From Skeletonema tropicum (Eukaryota; Bacillariophyta; Thalassiosirophyceae; Thalassiosirales; Thalassiosiraceae), in NCBI GenBank assembly GCA_037178625.1, contig CM074145.1:1612001-1676000 (forward strand): DNA of 64,000 bases, in the 5' to 3' direction. Shown here in pieces: positions 1 to 8,606 of this stretch. Position 1 is the stretch's first letter. Each line of letters opens with the position of its first letter. The position numbers and the translations under genes were made by a program. The notes beneath the pieces are model-generated. The model had not been told where the DNA came from, ran no database searches, and saw nothing but the letters and a program-made list of their open reading frames with translations.

Positions 1-1056
1 GCCACCAGTCTCGCTTTCCGCAATGACCAAGTGGGAATCTGCTATAATTCCACCTCTTCCATCTGGACCACCGCGCGGTATGTATACAAGCGGGTGCATT
101 GTACTCAAATCCCCGGTGTCAGCGTGCAATGCCACAACACTGTCTTCTATCATTGCATTCTTCTGGCATCCCTTGCCTATGCGGCGAATCGCAACTTGAT
201 TTGCCATCCAGCCAACTGCACCTTGGCAACCAATTGGTGGGAAAGAGAAGTTTGCATTTATGCTCTTAATTTTTTCATTCTCCCTAAATACATTAGGTGT
301 GTAGTTCAGCAAGGCTGCCGCAACTCTACCAAAGATGGAAGAGAGAGAGGAAGTAATAGCTTTTGCCTTTTCATATTGATGATTCATAAGAAAGAAGGGC
401 CCAGTTCGTCTTTTATCCATGGATCCAATCCCAAATGCTGCATATCCCCCACCAGCATGGTTGTCTTGTTCCCAAGCTCTTTTGGGCAAAGCATCAAGAG
501 AATTGTCAAGAGTATTTCCGGCTCCTTTATAGCAGCATTCATGTATGTCACGAAGCAGGGGGCATTCGCTATCTGCGCGAGCATAAAGAACATAAACGCT
601 TGAATTGGAGGAGAATTCAACCTCAACAAAGTCCCCATATTGTGGTGTAATGAGGGGTGCAGGAGAGTTAGTTAAATGTTTGGCGGTGAGTTGTGCTTTG
701 TGTTTCCCCGCTTTACGTTTCTTCTTTGCTGTGACTTTGTTGAACTGAAATGAAACAGTTGAATTGTCAAGTTCCATCGCCTTCCGTTTGTTGTCTCTTT
801 TGGAGTCATATTGCAATGATGATGACAAAAATGATATTTTTTTTGGTGAAGGTTTGTTCTTGTTTATTGTCCGCCACCATTTCAGGTTCTGATTATGTAA
901 ATAGTTGCCGCTTTTCATTTGATCCTTCAATTGTGGAGGAGTGTATTTTCTGTTGTAAATATTATAGTCATGACGGACGGCTGCTTCGCCACCGTATCGG
1001 CGAACCTTCTGCTGGAACAACTCGAATCGATGTAGGTCATAATAATCGACCAACAT
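1..1056 (-). CDS. Partial gene (3' end off window), possible 2-oxoglutarate dioxygenase-like protein
   Basis: An open frame runs on the minus strand from an in-frame stop at 1111-1113 to the window edge without interruption; the first ATG is at 1056, giving at least 352 codons. The N-terminal ~130 residues are basic and low in complexity; the rest looks globular, with a Gly-rich GGGYAAFGIGS segment near residue 215 and ALHADTGD followed by PLVYIPRGGPDGRGG close to the edge. A HxD motif followed by a Gly-rich strand is what the double-stranded beta-helix of Fe(II)/2-oxoglutarate dioxygenases shows, but the distal His and Arg would lie outside the window, so the family is a guess. That this is a real coding region rests on the stop-free length and the protein-like composition. 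Confidence 0.6.
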   Translation of the reverse strand, partial: MLVDYYDLHRFELFQQKVRRYGGEAAVRHDYNIYNRKYTPPQLKDQMKSGNYLHNQNLKWWRTINKNKPSPKKISFLSSSLQYDSKRDNKRKAMELDNSTVSFQFNKVTAKKKRKAGKHKAQLTAKHLTNSPAPLITPQYGDFVEVEFSSNSSVYVLYARADSECPLLRDIHECCYKGAGNTLDNSLDALPKRAWEQDNHAGGGYAAFGIGSMDKRRTGPFFLMNHQYEKAKAITSSLSSIFGRVAAALLNYTPNVFRENEKIKSINANFSFPPIGCQGAVGWMANQVAIRRIGKGCQKNAMIEDSVVALHADTGDLSTMHPLVYIPRGGPDGRGGIIADSHLVIAESETGG

Positions 1057-1406
1057 TGATTTGTTTGTAAGGTATGTTGTGTGTAAATTCGATAGGTCGT
1101 AGATGACCAATTATTGAAGCAGCGGCAAGAATACGAAAAAATCTGACGACGAAAGTGGAATGAGCGGTAGTGTTTTGCTGTAGTGACTATGATTTATGCT
1201 AGTTGGTGTTGCCGCGGTGACTTTATGGCTTATGATGTAGTTACTGGGGTATCTAACTTTGACTGTGTGCGGGGCTTGTGGTGGAAAGAAGGGGTGGTGG
1301 GAGAGCGTGGTATGGTGACGTGGCAGAATCGTCACATCATAGGGCGTGCCCAACCCGTGCCCAGAAAAGCCGTGCCCAACGTAGCCCCTCCCAGAAAAAA
1401 TTTCTT

Positions 1407-1427
1407 ACCAGCAATTTTATTGCTGGT
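1407..1427. repeat. Palindrome 1, ACCAGCAAT arms, TTT loop
   Basis: Nine-base perfect arms ACCAGCAAT and ATTGCTGGT around a three-base loop TTT; first of four related palindromes in 264 bp. Confidence 0.9.
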
Positions 1428-1465
1428 TACCGTAGAAAACATACTAGGCTACGTAGAAATGCCTT

Positions 1466-1486
1466 ACCAGCAATAAAATTGCTGGT
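1466..1486. repeat. Palindrome 2, ACCAGCAAT arms, AAA loop
   Basis: Same nine-base arms as palindrome 1, loop AAA; flanked by TT on the left and TA on the right like copy 1. Confidence 0.9.
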
Positions 1487-1590
1487 TAAAAATACTAATT
1501 CCTATGTACCTTTGCCCCCGTTCTACACCCTCAGATGCGACTCTCTTTTTTCTCTTCTCCCCCTCCGTACGATCTACGTAGGAACAGTAT

Positions 1591-1625
1591 GTCCCTTACC
1601 AGCAATTAAATTGCTGGTAAGGGAC
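1591..1625. repeat. Palindrome 3, extended to 17-base arms
   Basis: Arms GTCCCTTACCAGCAATT and its exact complement surround one central A. The core ACCAGCAAT / ATTGCTGGT at 1598-1618 is shared with copies 1 and 2, but here the pairing continues eight more bases outward. Confidence 0.92.
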
Positions 1626-1649
1626 AGACCGCTTTACCGCCATTTTCTT

Positions 1650-1670
1650 ACCTGCAATAAAATTGCAGGT
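1650..1670. repeat. Palindrome 4, compensated arms ACCTGCAAT
   Basis: Arms ACCTGCAAT and ATTGCAGGT, loop AAA. Relative to copies 1-3 the fourth arm base is A to T on the left and T to A on the right, so pairing is kept by a double change. Confidence 0.9.
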
Positions 1671-2002
1671 TAAATTTACCTGGGATATACAATAAGTAGC
1701 TCCGGCAGCGTTGCTTCATGAGTAGCAATTACAGGCTCTAGAGAGAGCTAATACTTAAATGCTTTGAGACTGAGATAGTAAAGAATTAAAGTAGCTCTAT
1801 TGCTTGCATATAATTTACAAGAAGAAAAATTCATTCATCTTCCACTCTACTGCTGGGGTCAGGAGACATTCATAACCATACATACCATGTTGTGCTAACT
1901 GATGTTGATGTCAATGTCATGAAATTTTTACTCTTCCAGACCCTCTCGGCTACAACACTCTGGTTGCCACTGACAAGAATTTAAGCAAGTTCCTTTTCTT
2001 GG

Positions 2003-2680
2003 TCAAACTTTGGCCATGCGATAGAGTCTTTTGAAATCGTCTTCGGGAAGGAGGACAAGGCTCTTGCTCCGCCTCGAATCCAAAGCGGAAGTTCTAGGGC
2101 TCGCAGTGTCGCAACCCTCTGCCCCCTTAGAAGTACATTCATTGAGTATCTTACACACCTCACTCATTACTGGACGAACCCGAAGATCTCGAGAAGAGCC
2201 ACTCTTGATGATATTATCTTGAATAGGCTGAAACCATTTTTGATCGATGGCCAGGTTTGTGCATTCAACTTTCGATAAGGCCCTCTCGAGATCTTTCCTC
2301 TACTTGTACTGCGCAAACGATATCTTCAGACTCAAATCTCCCAACACACTACGCAGAATGAGTACACATCAGACTTGATGTTGTAGGGATGATAAAAGAT
2401 CGCTCCTGGAGAAGTATACCTTGGCGTTCCCGAGCCACTCAGATGATTCTCATGTTTCAATATTTAAGTTTATGGCACTGCTTCCCAATGCCAATGCGAT
2501 CTTGATCTTATGCTCAGCCCTCTTGAGATTCACTCCATAAGTCTTGACGTCACGCTCAGTTCCAATACCATCACTTTCTCCATCACTCCTCTCTACGTGT
2601 TGCTTTCTTTACCTTCCGCATAATGCAATGCAAAGCTGCAATGTGGTCGTCAAGAAACGCGACGTCAAGAAACCCTTTGT
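2003..2680 (-). pseudogene. Decayed protein kinase
   Basis: Read on the minus strand, 2420-2320 encodes GSGTPRYTSPGAIFYHPYN followed by IKSDVYSFCVVCWEI, which matches a kinase activation segment (GTPRYMxPE) and subdomain IX (SDVYSFGVVLWEI). A stop follows directly. The C-lobe continues in another frame with RVRPVMSEVCKIL near 2160, ending at a TGA at 2003. Upstream, VNLKRAEHKIKIALALGSSA (2600-2470) resembles the helix before the catalytic loop, but the catalytic HRDLKP loop and DFG are missing between that point and the activation segment, and the APE motif reads SPG. Several stops and frame changes occur. No active kinase can be made from this copy. Confidence 0.8.
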
Positions 2681-2699
2681 AATGTAATAACTCACACAA

Positions 2700-3250
2700 A
2701 CGCAAACCTACTTCTCCAACCTTGGATCGCTTTGGAAAAACACTTAGATTGTCTCAAGGACAAGGGTAAAGGATATGAGGTAGCGTCAATAAATGTCTTC
2801 GTATCCGCTTCAACTGATTGTGAATATTGAAAGGGCGAGAGGGCTAGCTTGTGGACTGGGCTGGGGGGAGCCAGGTGATTGATAGGCTGGGGCTGAATGA
2901 TTCAGTGCAGCAGAAGAGTGCTGGCCTGTTGTAGATGTATCTGTGCCCGAAGCTATTCATTCTCTCGCCTCCGACTTGGGATTTTCAACCAGCAGCTGGT
3001 GTAGGAGATACATAATTGTAGCCTCTTGCTCCAGCTCACACACAACATATTTGGGCAGCTAAAGCTGCATCTAAATTTGTACAAAACAACTTTTCTCATT
3101 CACCTAACCTTTTCCTCATGAACAGCCCTACCGCAAAACCCACACGTGCGTAGCAAATAAACCTAAAGAGCCAGATTTCAGATTTCAGCTTCTCGCTCAG
3201 CAACAACAACTTCTTACTTCTTTGAAGAATGTCATTGAAATAACATTCTA
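2700..3250. other. Intergenic, nothing recognised
   Basis: No open frame or repeat stands out. The last 150 bases before 3251 are the presumed promoter and leader of the MYND gene. Confidence 0.4.
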
Positions 3251-4135
3251 ATGCCATCCAAGAAGAAGAAGAAGAAGAAGAAGAGCGGCCGGGGCAAGGC
3301 GAGGAAGGCGGGCAGCAGCAAGAAGAAGCAGGGATCGCTCGATGAGCAGATGGAGAGGCTCAACATCGACGGTAGCGGCAGCGACGGCGATCTTCAGGAA
3401 ACATCATTGTTGGAAGAAGCAATCAAACTCGCTGCAGCTGAAAGGGAGGCACTGGAATCGAGGGCCGGTGAAAAAGAAGAGTCTACTAAGAAGGAGAGAA
3501 CATTGATTCACCCTTGGCAGTGTCATCATGGATATGTCCTATCAGAAGACCACTTCATTTTTGAAGATTTCGCCAAAACATTTTCGCTCGCATTTACCTC
3601 TTTCAGCGGCGATTATAGAAACACGGGAGATTGCATTAAAGCAGGTTTCGAAGCCACTGCAGAAAAATATCCCGGCATGTGGAATGATTCCTCCAAATTG
3701 AAGGTGGTTAGATCATTCTTTCTATCTTTTGCGACGCAAAATGTTCTAAAGGGGAATTTTGATGATGGTACTCGATTTGATGTTTTCGCGGCATGTATCC
3801 TTGAGGACTACATTGCTCATTACTTTCATAACCTCGATCCACAGGTAGATAGGGTGTTAAAAGTAGTTGAGTTAATTTGAGCTGATGAACATACAGTTGT
3901 GAAATATTTGAGGAAGAGTATCCCATGCTCTTGCTTGGATGAAAAGTACAAAGAAGTCAAGTCTATCACAAAAATGGGCCTTTGCTGCAATCTGCTTTGC
4001 AGTGCACCTGATAGAATGGTGGAACGCAAGTCGATGCTGTGCTGTACTGGATGCCATGCTGCAAATTATTGCTCCCGTGAATGTCAAAAGGCTGCGTGGC
4101 CTGAGCACAAGAAGCAATGCAAAACACACACCTAG
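3251..4135 (+). pseudogene. MYND zinc-finger protein with in-frame TGA
   Basis: One frame runs from ATG 3251 to TAG 4135 (294 codons) with a single TGA at 3878-3880. The N-terminus is a Lys-rich, probably nuclear, tail; LLEEAIKLAAAEREALES (about residues 55-75) and the ~110-residue middle match the intact paralog at 47081-47974. After the TGA comes the conserved DEHTVVKYLRKSIPCSC segment, then a MYND finger with paired Cys (CCNLLC, CCTGC) and NYCSRECQKAAW-x2-H-x3-C. MYND fingers bind zinc and mediate protein contacts. The paralogs have an ordinary residue at the stop position, so the TGA is most simply a nonsense mutation; the frame beyond it is still clean, so the lesion is recent, or is a readthrough/Sec codon (less likely), or a base error. 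Confidence 0.75.
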
Positions 4136-4322
4136 AGAGAGAGCGAGAGCTGAGTTGGACTCTCTCTAGAGTAGAATGGGAATTAGTACCAATGACCGTA
4201 CATTCAGCACTATGTCAAACGTCGGTCATTCACCGTTCATAAATCTTTTACATTTGACCTAAATTATCACTAATTATTTCTATTCCTACATTTCGAACAT
4301 CGACTGCCCGAGATCACAAGCC

Positions 4323-6575
4323 TCAAGCGCTCTTTTTTGGGTCCAGTCCTTTAGTGGCATCGTTCTGGAGCAATGCAGCAAATGCATTCATTCTCGTTTC
4401 CGCGTCTTCATTTTCAGCTGCGTAATCTATTGGATACTTCCCGAATTTATCTGGGACGTAAGCACCCTCTGGATAGGCGAAAAGAATATAGGCGAAGGTA
4501 TTGGCTGAGACACCATTTGCCATGCACGCATGATGGATTGGTAACTGGCCGTTAGCATCGAACATGATGACAACTCCAGGATTCGCCTCGATAGCTGACA
4601 CAATAGTGTCTTCAGTAAGTGAAGTATTCCAGTAGGCTAACACATCCTCAAGAGCCTCTGCATTGAATTCGTCTACTTCTTCTTCGCCTACGTCATCCAT
4701 ATTTCCGCACACGCAAAGACGAGAGAAGAATGATTCTGGTACTTTGACAGGTGCAGACGAATCTCTCATGAATCTCACCTTGGAGTCATTTTCAGATAAT
4801 GCAGCAATTGCATTCTTCCTGGTAATCAAATCAGTGTTCGAGACTGCATAGTCAATCGGACACATACCTTTCCCATCGCTGACAAAGGCTCCCTCAGGAT
4901 GAGTTGTGAGTAGCAAAGACAAGATGCTTTCAGAGACGTCTCTGGCCATACACGCAAGATGAATAGGAAGCTGATTCTTGGCGTTGGAAACACGCGCAGA
5001 TGAAGGGTATGATTCAATAATCTTTGTCACAATAACCTTCGAAGGGGACCCATCATGTGCGATGCAATGTTCCAAATGATGAAGGAGAGTCTTTTCCACT
5101 GCTGGGGGCTCTTCCTCTTGTTGGATGAGAGAGTTCGAAGGTTGAGGAGACACTGTTTCAGCGGGGGCAATAGGAGACGATGATGCCTGTGTCTTTGCAT
5201 GCTGTTTGTCACTTTCTGCCAGCGCAGCAACTGCATTCTTCCTGGTAGTCAAATCCTTGTTAGAGACTGCATAGTCAATGGGGCACAAGCCATCCCCATC
5301 ACAAGAGTAGGCACCTTGGGGATTGGCGCGAAGGATCATCGCAAACACTTCTTTAGAGACATCCACTGCTCCGCATGCTAAATGAATAGGAAGCTGATCA
5401 TTGACGTTGCATACGTCAGCAGAAGTAGGATAAGATTCCATGAGTGTTGTCACGATAGCTTGCGATGGCGACGAACCTGTTTCAAGGCATTGCTCCAAAT
5501 GAAGAAGAAGAGCATTCTCATCAATGACATTGCTGATAGATGCAAGCTCTGCACTTGATGCTCTCATCACCTGTGGTGCCTCTTGTGATTCATCACTGAA
5601 AGTGAACGAAGTGAGAATGTCTTTAATAATATCATCGGTGAGATTGACCAAACCCGAACCAGCCGATGTTGTCTTCTCAACAACAGGTCCGTTGAGGAGC
5701 AAATCCACATCAGCATCATTCATTGCGACAACCCCAGTCTTCTTCTCTTTCTCCTCAGTATAGTGCCCACGAAACTCTTCAGGGTCATTTGCAATCAGCG
5801 ACGCCAAGGCCACCTTCCTCGTGTTAGCATCCTTGTTCCCCGCGGCGTAATCAACCGGATAATACCCATCGATGTCACAGACGTATGCTCCTCCCGGATA
5901 GGCACGTAGCAGCATGGTGAACATGTCTTTCGATACACCCGTAGCCAAGCACACGGCATGGATGGGAAGCTGATTATTGTCATCAGCCACGGCAGCACCT
6001 TCAGGATAAGACTCCAATAGCGCCGACACAATCTCCTCCGATGGAGAATCTGTGTTCAATAGTAGATAACACATGATGGGAGTGTAGCCACTATCACTCT
6101 TGGCATGAGCAGCCTCTGGATAAATCTCTAGCAACGCCTTGATGACATGGATAGATGCACCGGCACCGCATGCAGCGTGAAGTGGGAGGACTCCCTCCCT
6201 CCCGACCTTGGCAAGAGATGGATTGGCGTTGATTTGTTCCATGACATTTTTCCAATCATAACTGTGATCATAAGTGACCTCATCATCGTCACCATCGTCA
6301 TCGTCACTCTCTGGGTTTTCACCACGCTCCTCCTCACAGTACCGTTCATCATCATCTTCTTCTTCTTCCTGTGGTTCCAACAGATGTTCATCCGCTCTGA
6401 CTTCTTTCTCTTTCACAATCAGATGATCCACATCATCACGAGACTGCTTAACAATCAATTCGGACGTATGTACCAACAATGCCTTGGTGAAGTGATCATC
6501 CACCGACTTTTGAGGAACGATAGAACCCAGGACTGCTGCCCCTTGATTGATATCGGCGTTGACTTGCATAGTCAT
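4323..6575 (-). CDS. Large ankyrin-type repeat protein
   Basis: 750 residues, single exon. Residues ~1-105 are acidic and disordered (E/D runs). Then come four blocks of about 95-150 residues, each with the signature LPIHxAC...VS...LL.ayPeGAyv.D..G.yPiDYA..N.D..TR..A.A.L..ND. This is the degenerate ankyrin-like module common in diatoms; the blocks are separated by disordered linkers, one of which (around residues 295-355) is rich in acidic and Ser residues. Ankyrin-type modules are protein-binding scaffolds; no catalytic domain is seen. The start ATG at 6575 is supported by MTMQVN matching TTMQQVN of the relative at 17212-19044. The acidic N-terminus holds a VKQSRDDVDHL motif also seen in two other genes of the window. 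Partner and location are unknown. Confidence 0.88.
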   Translation of the reverse strand: MTMQVNADINQGAAVLGSIVPQKSVDDHFTKALLVHTSELIVKQSRDDVDHLIVKEKEVRADEHLLEPQEEEEDDDERYCEEERGENPESDDDDGDDDEVTYDHSYDWKNVMEQINANPSLAKVGREGVLPLHAACGAGASIHVIKALLEIYPEAAHAKSDSGYTPIMCYLLLNTDSPSEEIVSALLESYPEGAAVADDNNQLPIHAVCLATGVSKDMFTMLLRAYPGGAYVCDIDGYYPVDYAAGNKDANTRKVALASLIANDPEEFRGHYTEEKEKKTGVVAMNDADVDLLLNGPVVEKTTSAGSGLVNLTDDIIKDILTSFTFSDESQEAPQVMRASSAELASISNVIDENALLLHLEQCLETGSSPSQAIVTTLMESYPTSADVCNVNDQLPIHLACGAVDVSKEVFAMILRANPQGAYSCDGDGLCPIDYAVSNKDLTTRKNAVAALAESDKQHAKTQASSSPIAPAETVSPQPSNSLIQQEEEPPAVEKTLLHHLEHCIAHDGSPSKVIVTKIIESYPSSARVSNAKNQLPIHLACMARDVSESILSLLLTTHPEGAFVSDGKGMCPIDYAVSNTDLITRKNAIAALSENDSKVRFMRDSSAPVKVPESFFSRLCVCGNMDDVGEEEVDEFNAEALEDVLAYWNTSLTEDTIVSAIEANPGVVIMFDANGQLPIHHACMANGVSANTFAYILFAYPEGAYVPDKFGKYPIDYAAENEDAETRMNAFAALLQNDATKGLDPKKSA

Positions 6576-7204
6576 GGTGACACTTCCTTCCGAATATAAT
6601 TAGCAGATGCCCAGCAGCGATCAGAATTTTATGGTATGTGCTCCTCCTCCTGACGAATGGAAGTACAAAGAAGTGAGAAGTAATCATTTATCGCTGTATG
6701 GTTCGTGTTGGAGAGTGTGCGTGTGGGGAGAGAGCTGCGCAGCACGCTACAGAAGAACTTGATTGTGTGAGAGTGGTTGATGCGAAGTGAGAGAACGATG
6801 AAGTGAGGAAGGAGGTGCACGATGATGAAGGAGAGAAAAAGGGGCTACATACTACTTTACATCCTCAAGAAGCCGTTAAATTCATTGTGGGAATTGGTAT
6901 TGTATTTTCTACCGTTACGATTCGACAAACAAGAAAGGTCGCAAGAAAATGACAAATTTTGAACCTTTTGAATTCATTCATTTTCTCCCAATCATCAGGA
7001 TTGGGTGGTACTAATTCCTACCGTTGAGGTTGGCATTTTTTCAATGACTTTACTCCTTTTTTTGACAATCGAAGACGGTTCCATACCTAAGATGCACGAC
7101 ATAAAACGTAAAGCAATCGTCCACCAATCGTCCACGCACGGCTGACAAGTAAATCTTGCCATCACCTCTTCCATAACATCTTCTTAACAAACAAACAAAC
7201 AATC
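6576..7204. other. Divergent intergenic region between ankyrin and protease genes
   Basis: Probable back-to-back promoters: the ankyrin gene starts at 6575 leftwards and the protease gene at 7205 rightwards. No ORF or repeat of note. The last 20 bases before ATG 7205 hold an AAACAAACAAACAATC leader, an A-rich context usual for an efficient start. Confidence 0.45.
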
Positions 7205-8363
7205 ATGGGCAAGGGCATCATCGGCAGCATAACCACCCTCCTCCTCCTCGGCATCGTCGGCGTCGCCATCTGGTACTTCCTCGGCAAACCCAAAAACCAA
7301 GAAGAAGTCCTAGACGGACTCGGCGACGCATTAAACCGAACCAAGGACCAAATTGACAAATTCGACTTTGGCGATGTCCTCGACAGTCTAGAAGGGTTTG
7401 ACTTTGGACAATTTTTCAATGATGATCCGTTCGAGGGGGATACTACCGTGACATTGTGGCAGGAGAAATTTATCGAGAGGGAGGATGGGGGGTTGCAGTT
7501 GACTATCGTGAATTCACTGTCGGACGAGTGGCAGGAGGAGTTTGATTTGGCCTTGGCGGATTGGCAGGAGAGTGAGGCGCTGACGTTGAGTGTGGAGGTT
7601 GAGCCGGTGGATAATGCTTGGGAGAATGAGAAGAAGTGTAAGAGGCAGGATGGATTGTTGGTGGTGTGTAATGGGAATTTTGGGGAGACGGGGTGGGTGG
7701 GAATTGTAAGTGGATCGAATTATATTTATGAATTATGCATGCGGTGCTTCTTGCTCAAATGAGACTTATCTCATATCTTATGAATTATACCTCTCTTATT
7801 CTCAGTGTGAAAATGAGGTCATGGGAGGACGAATTATATCGGCTGTTGCCAAAATGAATGAGTATTATTTGAACAATGCCGACTTTGCGGAAAGGCGATT
7901 CACGAGTGAGTTTATTCTTGGTACCACTACTTTGTATTTCATGGCATTATCTTTGTCTAATCATGTCATCATCTTTTTTCTCTCTCAGTGTGTCATGAGA
8001 TTGGGCAGTGAGTTTATTCTTGGTATTACAATTTTGCATTTCATGGCATTATCTTTGTCTAATATCGTCATCACCCTCTCTCTCTCTCTCAGTGCCTTTG
8101 GACTCCCTCATACGGATGAAAACTTTTACAATGAAAACCTCTTTAATTGCTTGGACTATACCAATGATCCAGAAGAGAATTTGCTACCCGGGGAAGTGAA
8201 TATGGTCAAATTGAAGGAGGTGTATTTGGCACCAGAACGTGAGAGGAGGATGTTGCGTAGGGTTGAGAACAGTGATGGGAGTGTGACCGAGACGATTGGG
8301 TGGGTGATAAAACATGAGGATCATTTGGCGGAGGCATGGAATCTTGATGTGATTAATGAATAA
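7205..8363 (+). CDS. Membrane-anchored metzincin-like metalloprotease, four exons
   Basis: Exons 7205-7705, 7806-7905, 7989-8007 and 8093-8363 (891 nt, 296 residues); all introns are GT-AG and the frame is kept. Residues 5-27 form one hydrophobic segment after MGKG, so a type II membrane anchor. The spliced sequence MC-HEIGHAFGLPHTDEN puts the zinc-site motif HExxHxxGxxH at residues 203-213; the second zinc His (207) is split between exons 3 and 4. Downstream NCLDYT sits where metzincins carry the Met-turn; here the position is Leu, which is inferred from context only. The zinc ligands and the catalytic Glu204 are intact, so the enzyme could be active; the substrate is unknown. Exon 3 is a 19-nt microexon coding only MCHEIG and part of the next His, between two nearly identical introns. 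Unspliced reading breaks the motif, so splicing is required. Confidence 0.82.
7706..7805 (+). other. Intron 1 of metalloprotease gene
   Basis: GTAAGT donor, CTCAG acceptor, phase 0, 100 nt. Unlike introns 2 and 3 in sequence. Confidence 0.75.
7906..7988 (+). other. Intron 2, near-identical to intron 3
   Basis: GTGAGT donor, CTCTCAG acceptor, 83 nt. Shares GTGAGTTTATTCTTGGTA and the central TTTCATGGCATTATCTTTGT with intron 3. Confidence 0.85.
8008..8092 (+). other. Intron 3, near-identical to intron 2
   Basis: GTGAGT donor, CTCTCTCAG acceptor, 85 nt. Differences from intron 2 are mostly in the middle and in the length of the CT tract. Confidence 0.85.
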
Positions 8364-8421
8364 TCACTCAAACATTATGCAATTTGTTATTCTTCTGGGT
8401 CGATAACTTCACGGAGCGAAC

Positions 8422-8490
8422 GAGGCATGGAATCTTTACTGTGGCTAATGAATAATCATCACTAAAACATTATGCAATTATTTATCCTTC
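8422..8490 (+). repeat. Degenerate duplicate of the protease gene's 3' end
   Basis: The stretch from the codons for EAWN to past the stop (8331-8395) recurs, with a few differences, at 8422-8490 (GAGGCATGGAATCTT..., ...AATGAATAATCA..., ...CATTATGCAATT). It is a small tandem duplication in the 3' UTR. Confidence 0.8.
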
Positions 8491-8606
8491 TCGTTCCTCC
8501 TCTTGTGAAGTTGACCATCTCAAGATAGTCCAATTGTGTACGAACGACCAAATGGCCCCATATGTAATGCATGCCCTCCAACAATGACGACTGAGACTGG
8601 GGGTGG

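Larger units (their letters stand above)
1057..2002. other. Intergenic region holding four palindromes
   Basis: No coding sequence is convincing here. Short open frames at 1183-1673 are read through the palindromes and have no protein-like composition. The stretch 1340-1400 carries a short direct repetition of the phrase GTGCCCAAC. The palindromes at 1407-1670 are listed separately. Confidence 0.5.

Noticed and set aside
2546..2553. Second TGACGTCA site
   Set aside because: It lies inside the kinase relic, not in a promoter, and lacks the longer palindromic flanks seen at 57985.
6147..6599. 150-codon hydrophobic plus-strand ORF
   Set aside because: Antisense to the acidic N-terminus of the ankyrin gene; hydrophobicity is the complement of Asp/Glu codons.
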